NCBI GenBank assembly: GCA_029261435.1
Contig: JAJDBI010000179.1
Coordinates: 1 to 12,497, forward strand
Direction of reading: 5' to 3'
DNA: 12,497 nucleotides
Source of the DNA: Nitrospinaceae bacterium
Lineage (GTDB): Bacteria > Nitrospinota > Nitrospinia > Nitrospinales > VA-1
Positions 7,552 to 12,497 of the stretch are shown one piece after another; the first letter of the stretch is position 1, and every line of letters starts with the position of its first letter. The position numbers and the translations under genes are program-made. The notes beneath the pieces are model-generated. The model searched no databases. It worked only from the letters and a program-made list of their open reading frames with translations, and was not told the origin of the DNA.

Positions 7552-8646
7552 TCATTTCTCATTGGCCCCACGCCTAGTGGTGGTGAAAACATCGGATACT
7601 GCGAATAGAACCCAAACCGAATCACCTATAGAATGTTGAGGGCTATGAGTTTTACGATGCTGAATTGAAAGAGTCAGCATTTGCCCGTCTGAAAGTTCTA
7701 ACTGATAACGAGAATGGCTGCCAAAAAAATGTATCCCACTCAGGGTCCCTTGCAGAATATTAGTGGGTTCTGTTTGGGATCGACCCGTGTCAAAAAATAA
7801 TTTTTCCGGACGAACGTAACAGGTGATATTTTGATTTTCCAGCCCGGTAACCTCAGAAACGCATTGGATGCTCCCAGCGACTCCTAATGAAATTGTGATC
7901 TGATTACCAGTGCTTTGTTCTATTTTTCCGGTAAGCCGGTTCACCTCACCGAGAAACTCGGCGACGAAATCGGTTTCGGGTTTTTCATACAATTCAGCAG
8001 GTGTACCGACTTGTTGCAGGCAACCTTTATCCATGATTCCCATGCGGGTGGCCAGTCCCATAGCTTCTTCCTGATCGTGGGTGACAAACAGGAAAGTGAT
8101 GCCCAACGCTCTCTGCATTTCGACGAGTTCTTCGCGCAGGTGCTGGCGCAAACTGAGATCGAGCGCAGAGAGGGGTTCATCCAGTAAAAGAATTTTTGGA
8201 CGGTTGATGACAGCACGAGCCAGAGCCACGCGTTGCGCTTCGCCACCACTGATTTGTCCCGGGTGGACATTGCGCAGAGCTTTAAGACGAGTGATCTCCA
8301 GCAGTTCATCAACTCTTTTGGCGATTTCGGATTCAGAATGCTTGCGAATGCGGGGTCCAACTGCAATATTATCGTAAACGCTCATATGAGGAAACAGGGC
8401 ATAGTTTTGAAAGATCAGCCCGACAGGCCTTTTCTCAATAGGCAGGGAACCGACATCCTGCCCTTCTATAGAAATGGTCCCGCAATCAGGGGTCTCAAAT
8501 CCGGCAATCATTCGTAACAGGGTGGTTTTTCCGCAACCGCTCCTACCCAGCAGGGTGAAACGTTCGCCCGCCTCGATCTCCAGTGAGATATTTCCTACTA
8601 CGGTATTACCGCCAAAAGATTTACTAATCGAGTCCAGTTTTACCAT
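7552..8646 (-). CDS. ABC transporter ATPase of the PotA/FbpC/MalK type with C-terminal TOBE domain
   Basis: This is the cytoplasmic ATP-hydrolysing subunit. Its nucleotide-binding domain (about 1-235) carries Walker A GRSGCGKTT at 34-42, Q-loop Q80, signature ISGGE at 132-136 (an LSGGQ variant), Walker B ILLLDE at 152-157, D-loop SALD at 160-163 and H190. A TOBE-type regulatory domain occupies about 270-350, with VRPEKLFF and a late GIHFFGSHSRYQLEL strand region. At 364 residues it is the length of spermidine, iron or sugar importer ATPases, whereas polar-amino-acid importers usually use ATPases of about 240 residues without TOBE. It is first in the cluster with the SBP_bac_3 lipoprotein and HisM-type permease, so I infer that it powers them. 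It is divergent from purD, whose start lies 101 bases away. Confidence 0.9.
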   Translation of the reverse strand: MVKLDSISKSFGGNTVVGNISLEIEAGERFTLLGRSGCGKTTLLRMIAGFETPDCGTISIEGQDVGSLPIEKRPVGLIFQNYALFPHMSVYDNIAVGPRIRKHSESEIAKRVDELLEITRLKALRNVHPGQISGGEAQRVALARAVINRPKILLLDEPLSALDLSLRQHLREELVEMQRALGITFLFVTHDQEEAMGLATRMGIMDKGCLQQVGTPAELYEKPETDFVAEFLGEVNRLTGKIEQSTGNQITISLGVAGSIQCVSEVTGLENQNITCYVRPEKLFFDTGRSQTEPTNILQGTLSGIHFFGSHSRYQLELSDGQMLTLSIQHRKTHSPQHSIGDSVWVLFAVSDVFTTTRRGANEK

Positions 8647-8684
8647 CTAATAGAGAACCTTTTTCATCGCAGGCTATGAAAGAG

Positions 8685-8711
8685 TTGCAACACGGGTGCA
8701 TTTTATATAAA
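8685..8711 (+). promoter_or_regulatory. Candidate promoter for purD
   Basis: TTGCAA at 8685-8690 and TATAAA at 8706-8711 are separated by 15 bases, a little short of the ideal 17. The implied start near 8718 gives a leader of about 30 bases. I found no PurR-like palindrome in this short gap. Confidence 0.3.
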
Positions 8712-8731
8712 TTCCAGCTTGAATCATACAA
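8702..8731 (-). promoter_or_regulatory. Candidate promoter for the ABC importer cluster
   Basis: Read on the minus strand, TTGTAT (8731-8726) and TATAAA (8707-8702) are 18 bases apart. This predicts a transcript start near 8695, about 50 bases before the ATPase ATG. It overlaps the candidate purD promoter on the other strand, so the two could influence each other. Inference from box similarity only. Confidence 0.35.
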
Positions 8732-8737
8732 AGTAAT

Positions 8738-8743
8738 AAGGAG
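8738..8743 (+). promoter_or_regulatory. Ribosome binding site that fixes the purD start
   Basis: AAGGAG sits four bases before the ATG at 8748. It decides between this start and an in-frame ATG 72 bases upstream at 8676, which has no ribosome site and would add 24 residues not found in the PurD family. Confidence 0.8.
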
Positions 8744-8747
8744 AGAT

Positions 8748-10016
8748 ATGCGGGTACTGGTTATAGGGGGAGGGGGAAGAGAGCATGCATTGGTATGGAA
8801 AATCAACCAAAGCCCAAAAGTCACCGATGTCTACTGCGCGCCGGGCAATGCGGGGACTGCTGAAATAGCCAAAAACGTACCGATCGCCGCAGATCAGATT
8901 GATCAGCTTTTAACCTTCGCTGAAGAAAATGAGATCGGGCTCACTGTGGTGGGACCCGAACAACCTCTCGTGATGGGAATCGTCGACCGATTTGAGGAAA
9001 AAGGATTACGCATTTTTGGTCCAACAGCACGTGCCGCCGAGTTAGAGGGTAGTAAAGCGTTCTCCAAAAACATCATGAAAAAATACGGTCTACCCACAGC
9101 GGAGTACGAAATATTCACATCCCATGAACTGGCCCAGAGATATTTCGATAAAGAAACAGGACCCATTGTTGTCAAGGCTAGTGGACTGGCGGCGGGGAAG
9201 GGTGTCATATTGTGCCGCAACTCGTCAGAGGGTTTGAATGCTGTGGACACAATTATGAAAGACAAGTCGTTCGGCGAAGCGGGAGACCAGGTGGTGATTG
9301 AGGAGTTTCTCGAAGGTCAGGAAGTTTCAGTACTGGCATTTTCCGATGGCAACACCGTGCTCCTTATGGACTCGGCGCAGGACCATAAAGCCGCGTTGGA
9401 GGGTGACAAAGGACCTAACACCGGTGGTATGGGAGCCTATTCCCCAGCCCCAGTTTTCACCGACATTCTACGGCAGAAGGTGCGCGACAAAATCATGCTT
9501 CCTCTGGTTCGCGCTATGAAGAGTGAAGGACGACCTTATAAGGGCATTCTATACGCTGGACTGATGCTCACCAAATATGGCCCAAAAACTCTTGAGTTTA
9601 ACGCCCGCTTTGGTGACCCGGAAACGCAACCGCTTCTCATCCGTATGGAAAGCGATATTGTCCCGCTCTTTGAAGCCTGCATCGATGGCACCCTCGACCA
9701 ACATGAATTGCAATGGAAACCAGAACCTTCGGTCTGCGTGGTGATGGCTGCTAAAGGTTATCCGGGATCTTATGAAAAAGGCAAAGAAATTTCAGGGTTG
9801 GATGAGGCAGGGGCCTTGCCCGATGTTGTCGCCTTCCATGCCGGGACCAAAGCGGAAGAAGGCAAAGTCCTCACCAATGGTGGACGGGTATTAGGCGTCA
9901 CTGCTACCGGACCGGACACCCCCACTGCAATACAAAAAGCCTACGAAGCGGTTGATAAAATTCAGTGGGATGGAATTCACTTTCGCAAAGACATTGGTCA
10001 CCGAGTCAGTTATTGA
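8748..10016 (+). CDS. purD: Phosphoribosylamine-glycine ligase (GAR synthetase)
   Basis: This cytoplasmic ATP-grasp enzyme catalyses the second step of de novo purine synthesis, joining glycine to 5-phosphoribosylamine with ATP to give GAR. The 422-residue length is normal for a monofunctional bacterial PurD. The protein opens with MRVLVIGGGGREHAL (N domain phosphate loop). It continues with GPEQPLVMGIVDRF, SKAFSKNIMKKYGLPTA, the ATP-grasp lid region ASGLAAGKGVILC, EEFLEGQEVSVLAFSDG, QDHKAALEGDKGPNTGGMG and TLEFNARFGDPETQPLL, which supplies Mg-ATP ligands. No key motif is missing. It stands alone among pur genes in this window; the next gene is convergent, 24 bases away, with no visible terminator. 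Confidence 0.97.
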   Translation: MRVLVIGGGGREHALVWKINQSPKVTDVYCAPGNAGTAEIAKNVPIAADQIDQLLTFAEENEIGLTVVGPEQPLVMGIVDRFEEKGLRIFGPTARAAELEGSKAFSKNIMKKYGLPTAEYEIFTSHELAQRYFDKETGPIVVKASGLAAGKGVILCRNSSEGLNAVDTIMKDKSFGEAGDQVVIEEFLEGQEVSVLAFSDGNTVLLMDSAQDHKAALEGDKGPNTGGMGAYSPAPVFTDILRQKVRDKIMLPLVRAMKSEGRPYKGILYAGLMLTKYGPKTLEFNARFGDPETQPLLIRMESDIVPLFEACIDGTLDQHELQWKPEPSVCVVMAAKGYPGSYEKGKEISGLDEAGALPDVVAFHAGTKAEEGKVLTNGGRVLGVTATGPDTPTAIQKAYEAVDKIQWDGIHFRKDIGHRVSY

Positions 10017-10040
10017 ACCCGAGGATTTACAAATATGAAA

Positions 10041-10574
10041 CTAGTTTATATTTTTCGCCGGCTCAGGCTGAAAGTGTTTAATATGCTCGGTTAAGAACAA
10101 GGCGAATGCATCCATACCGAAAGGCCATGCGTATTGAAAATCAATATCTGGGTGTTTTGCTTTCAAGTCTTTTAACTCTTCAGGAATTTCAACTTCAGAG
10201 TGAGACCCGCCCCGGGTAATCATGGTTGTGATTATGATTATTTTAGAAATGCTTTCCAGTGCCAGCTCGTCCACCGCTGTCTCAATTGACGGGTGGCAGA
10301 ATTCGTTATATGCGGTTTTTAAAATATATCCATCCAGATTCGGCTCCATATAAGAAGCCAGGTTTTCGAGTCCAGCTTGATATGGGTCGGATTCTGGAGT
10401 TCGTTGCCAGTTTCGAATTGTGGATTCCAACTCCTTTTCCTGGCTGGTTATTGCCGCGCCTGACCTAATCCTTTGTTTGTGAATCTTCATAAAACTTTCG
10501 ACTACTTGTTGCGGGATGTCTTTGGGGAGCCCGCCATGTCCTACCAGAATCACTGCCTGTTTAATGGTTTTCAT
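10041..10574 (-). CDS. CbiX/sirohydrochlorin-chelatase-like protein
   Basis: This resembles class II chelatases such as CbiX, which inserts Co2+ into sirohydrochlorin early in anaerobic B12 synthesis, or SirB, which inserts Fe2+. Seen in the 177 residues: an N-terminal VGHGG with His13, then TAYNEFCHPSIETAVDEL at 88-105 matching the A-F-x-E-x-x-x-P-S-I block, a beta strand KIIIITTMIT, and GGSHSEVEIPEEL at 122-134 with His125 in the second metal-binding position. A charged stretch at about 32-65 separates the first His from the next block by roughly 35 residues more than in small CbiX proteins, so substrate use may differ. An AAGGA lies 10-11 bases before the ATG and overlaps the end of the regulator gene. 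It is the last gene of the right-hand operon. The fold call is fairly firm; the metal and tetrapyrrole are inference. Confidence 0.75.
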   Translation of the reverse strand: MKTIKQAVILVGHGGLPKDIPQQVVESFMKIHKQRIRSGAAITSQEKELESTIRNWQRTPESDPYQAGLENLASYMEPNLDGYILKTAYNEFCHPSIETAVDELALESISKIIIITTMITRGGSHSEVEIPEELKDLKAKHPDIDFQYAWPFGMDAFALFLTEHIKHFQPEPAKNIN

Positions 10575-10588
10575 TTTTATTTTATTCC

Positions 10589-11536
10589 TTAAGTAACGTT
10601 GAGAGTGTTTTCAAATTCTCCCAACCAGTCATTAAATTTTGTAAAATCATCCATTTTCAGGACTTCAGGTAAATTTTCTGGAGTGCCTCTACCTCCCGCA
10701 ACAATTTTAATTTTCTTGCCCAGTTCCTTCCTGATTTGGAGGAGGCCATCTTCTGGGTCATCCTGTTTTTCACCGCTGGAAACGCTGATGCAGAGAAGAT
10801 CAGCATTATTTTTACTGGCTGTTGCAATGATGTCTTCAAGCGGTGTATTCAGTCCCAGATAAATGATTTTTGCGTTTGACAGGCTTGCCACCACTGCGGA
10901 CATGAGCAACCCCAAGCTGTGGGTTTCTCCTGGCAAGGTTGCTAAGATTGCCGTCCAGCCTTCTTTCCTGCTATTAAGTTGTCGCCATTTGCTAGTCAGA
11001 AAACTGCTCAAGCACTCCGTTGCAAAATGTTCGTGAGGAATAGTCAGCTCGCCTGTCTCCCACCCTGTACCAACTCTTTCAATTAAAGGAGCCGCGCAGT
11101 CCATGATGAACTTTAAAGGCCCGACTTTGTTCCACTGCTGATGAAAACCCTGGAGAAGACTGTCATCATCGTACATATGGATTCCCTTAACCCAACGTTC
11201 TATCAACATTTCGTTAGAGGAAACCTTGGCCTCTTCAGTAGATGTAGAGTTTGAATTAGGTTCTATAAAAGGTTTCAAACCCATCAAGCCCTGCAACTCC
11301 TCAAGAGTTCCAGAGACCACCTTGCTGGCTCGATATCCCGACTCGAGTGCCTTGGCAATGGCTCTGAGCCTTGGCACATCTTCTTTGGGGTATCGACGGT
11401 GGCCGGAAGGCAATCGCTGAGAGTGAGGGGTGCCGTAACGCTTTTCCCACACTCTCAACGTATGCGTGGTTATTCCGGTCAGCCGTGCCAGTTCTCCTAT
11501 CGAAATCAGATTTTCCATTTTGTCAGCTTTGGTCAT
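10589..11536 (-). CDS. CarH-type MerR-family regulator with B12-binding photoreceptor domain
   Basis: A 315-residue DNA-binding regulator. The MerR winged-helix domain is at about 10-85, with ISIGELARLTGITTHTLRVWEKRYG and the wing RLPSGHRRYPKEDV. After a Ser/Thr/Asn linker (about 91-108) come a helical bundle (112-190) and a Rossmann-type cobalamin domain (193-310). The bundle holds W159-x9-E169-H170 and the B12 domain holds E204-x-H206-x-x-G209; these are the two marks of CarH, where His of ExHxxG is the lower cobalt ligand and His of EH binds cobalt after photolysis. The H170-H206 spacing of 36 is close to that of Thermus CarH. VAGGRG at 279-284 fits the late GG loop. In known CarH proteins the dark AdoCbl tetramer represses and light dissociates it. 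The start at 11536 has AAGGA about 11 bases away; an ATG at residue 7 is the alternative. It lies 35 bases after the repeat-protein gene. Confidence 0.9.
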   Translation of the reverse strand: MTKADKMENLISIGELARLTGITTHTLRVWEKRYGTPHSQRLPSGHRRYPKEDVPRLRAIAKALESGYRASKVVSGTLEELQGLMGLKPFIEPNSNSTSTEEAKVSSNEMLIERWVKGIHMYDDDSLLQGFHQQWNKVGPLKFIMDCAAPLIERVGTGWETGELTIPHEHFATECLSSFLTSKWRQLNSRKEGWTAILATLPGETHSLGLLMSAVVASLSNAKIIYLGLNTPLEDIIATASKNNADLLCISVSSGEKQDDPEDGLLQIRKELGKKIKIVAGGRGTPENLPEVLKMDDFTKFNDWLGEFENTLNVT

Positions 11537-11571
11537 AGGAATAGTGGTCCTTATTTGTTTTGCAATGATGA

Positions 11572-12267
11572 TTAAACATTGTCATTAGCCGTGTTTGCTT
11601 TGGCGATGTCATCATTTTCGACATGGTTAATGATATTTAATCCGCTCGAAGTTCTCTCTGCCAGAAAACTGTGACCGGAGATTGAAAGGTGAAACTGGTT
11701 GCCCACGTTGATTTCATACTCATTCAGTAATTTCTGCTCCACGCGGGTCAAACCAACTAAAAGGTTGCCTTTGCTTTCAAACATATGCCTCACGATTTTA
11801 GAATTGGTGGAGGGTCCAAACACCCATTCAACCGGGAGTCGATTGTGGTCGTGCCCGACATGAGAAAGCACTTGCCCGGAAACTTTGTTGATTTTTGAAA
11901 TTTTTCTTATGGGAACGATATTTTCTGTAGCCGCAAATTTTATCAGGGAAGCATCGGTGATTTTCAAGCCGCTGGAAACTCGCTCGAAAGTCACTTTTAC
12001 ATTTCTAATGGAGGTATTAAATTTGTTTCCAACTTTAATGCCATAGTGTTCGAACTTTTTCTGCTCAAAAGAATTCATACCGATGGTTCCGGTAGGTTTG
12101 TTGGAGTTGAGATCTCTTTCAACTTTGGCACTCAATTTTTTGGAGAACTCCCAATTAAAAGGAGCGATGGAATGATCGTGATCGGAATGCGCCAGAGCGG
12201 TGCTTGATGCCAAAAGAGTCATTGCTGTGATTGCCAGAGTTTTGAGGATGGTTCGTCTTGTTTTCAT
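11572..12267 (-). CDS. Exported His-rich protein of two tandem 79-residue repeats, function unknown
   Basis: I do not recognise this 231-residue protein. A Sec signal (MKTRRTILKTLAITAMTLLA, then SSTALA) has an ALA cleavage site after residue 26, so the mature periplasmic protein would begin with His in HSDHDH. Residues 27-105 and 136-214 align without any gap and about 29 of 79 positions are identical: each unit starts H-x-x-H-D-H, then P-x-x-W-x-F, then EQK-x(4)-Y-x-I-x-VGN-x-F-x-x-SI, and ends ER-x-SSGL-x-I. A 30-residue basic linker joins them, and a 17-residue tail follows. The two His clusters suggest divalent metal binding, possibly Co, Cu, Zn or Ni; this is inference. GGAGA precedes the ATG by about 9 bases. 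It is the first gene of the operon with the CarH-type regulator and the chelatase-like protein. Confidence 0.8.
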   Translation of the reverse strand: MKTRRTILKTLAITAMTLLASSTALAHSDHDHSIAPFNWEFSKKLSAKVERDLNSNKPTGTIGMNSFEQKKFEHYGIKVGNKFNTSIRNVKVTFERVSSGLKITDASLIKFAATENIVPIRKISKINKVSGQVLSHVGHDHNRLPVEWVFGPSTNSKIVRHMFESKGNLLVGLTRVEQKLLNEYEINVGNQFHLSISGHSFLAERTSSGLNIINHVENDDIAKANTANDNV

Positions 12268-12299
12268 GACTTGGTCTCCGAATTTAGAATTATAGTTAA

Positions 12300-12323
12300 A
12301 AACTTATAACCTTGTATAAGTTT
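12300..12323. promoter_or_regulatory. Perfect inverted repeat at the predicted transcript start
   Basis: The arms AAACTTATA and TATAAGTTT (9 bp, perfect) flank a six-base ACCTTG centre. It lies around the predicted +1 of the operon. It could be a second operator, for a homodimeric regulator, or a hairpin at the very 5' end of the mRNA. In DNA this AT-rich some palindromes arise by chance, but 9-bp perfect arms are notable. Confidence 0.4.
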
Positions 12324-12324
12324 A

Positions 12325-12352
12325 ATATTAGACAAATATTTAGATATTTCAA
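12325..12352 (-). promoter_or_regulatory. Candidate promoter of the His-repeat / CarH / CbiX-like operon
   Basis: On the minus strand TTGAAA (12352-12347) and TAATAT (12330-12325) are 16 bases apart. They predict a start near 12318 and a leader of about 50 bases before the ATG at 12267. It is embedded in the repeats listed below, as expected for a repressor-controlled promoter. The surroundings are extremely AT-rich, so other boxes can be drawn. Confidence 0.4.
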
Positions 12353-12386
12353 CATTTAATTAGACAAATATTATATTTTTGTCTAT
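12327..12386. repeat. Direct-repeat cluster, candidate operator for the CarH-type regulator
   Basis: ATTAGACAAATATT occurs exactly twice, at 12327-12340 and 12359-12372, 32 bases start to start, which is about three helical turns on the same face. A weaker TAGATATTT at 12341 lies between them. An inverted relative, ATAGACAAAAA on the minus strand, spans 12386-12376 and forms an imperfect palindrome with the second copy. The copies bracket the candidate -35 box. CarH proteins are known to bind tandem direct repeats near the -35 element, so this is a reasonable operator, though the sequence is not one I can match to a known CarH site. Confidence 0.5.
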
Positions 12387-12497
12387 ATATTTCTATAAAT
12401 TATTGAAATATAAGGAAAAAAATTGGACATTATTTTCAAAAAAAGATTGCGATGTGTTCGTTATTGGCTGGTCTGTAAGAATTTTGTGCTGAAATCT

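Noticed and set aside
8676..8747. Upstream in-frame ATG giving purD 24 extra N-terminal residues.
   Set aside because: The extension overlaps the candidate promoter, lacks a ribosome site and is absent from the PurD family, while AAGGAG precedes the ATG at 8748.
12393..12497. Open minus-strand frame running from the right edge to a TAG at 12393-12395 (34 codons), a possible 3' end of another gene.
   Set aside because: The sequence is AT-rich, its residues are Phe/Asn-rich without a recognisable pattern, and an open run this short is expected by chance. It cannot be judged without the bases beyond the edge.
1..12497. CRISPR array, tRNA or rRNA gene, insertion sequence, or phage-defence cassette.
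   Set aside because: No regularly spaced repeats with unique spacers, no RNA-gene-like sequence, and no transposase, integrase, nuclease or toxin-antitoxin gene were recognised on either strand.

Overview
The window reads as chromosomal DNA of a Gram-negative bacterium. It encodes a lipoprotein solute-binding protein, a Sec-secreted periplasmic protein, canonical AGGAG-type ribosome sites on some genes, and an NADH-dehydrogenase-type flavoprotein with extra ferredoxin clusters. I cannot fix the phylum from sequence alone; a Nitrospinota- or Desulfobacterota-like lineage is only a guess. I see no phage genes, insertion sequences, CRISPR array, rRNA or tRNA.

Layout. 1-1485 (+): the 3' part of an oligopeptide-type ABC solute-binding protein, cut by the window edge and interrupted by an in-frame TAA; a strong terminator follows. 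1539-3368 (-): a NuoF/HndC-type NADH-oxidising flavoprotein with N-terminal thioredoxin-like and C-terminal 2[4Fe-4S] domains. 3369-3867: a 499-base gap that appears to hold the remains of a small Cys-rich gene (-) and the pepA promoter. 3868-5885 (+): leucyl aminopeptidase PepA and a four-helix membrane protein. 5905-8646 (-): a three-gene ABC importer cluster, transcribed ATPase, binding lipoprotein, permease, with an unusual pairing of families. 8748-10016 (+): purD, divergent from the ABC genes. 10041-12267 (-): an apparent three-gene operon, transcribed as a His-rich periplasmic protein made of two 79-residue repeats, a CarH-type MerR/B12 regulator, and a CbiX-like chelatase. 12268-12497: a very AT-rich control region with direct and inverted repeats, then the window edge.

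The most interesting part is the right-hand operon. The regulator has both marks of CarH-class adenosylcobalamin photoreceptors (W-x9-EH and E-x-H-x-x-G, correctly spaced), yet no carotenoid or photolyase gene is next to it in the window. It sits between a putative metal-binding exported protein and a putative tetrapyrrole metal chelatase. The promoter region has an exact 14-bp direct repeat about three helical turns apart around a candidate promoter. My working hypothesis is a light- and/or B12-responsive metal or corrinoid module that controls itself; its function is inferred, not shown.
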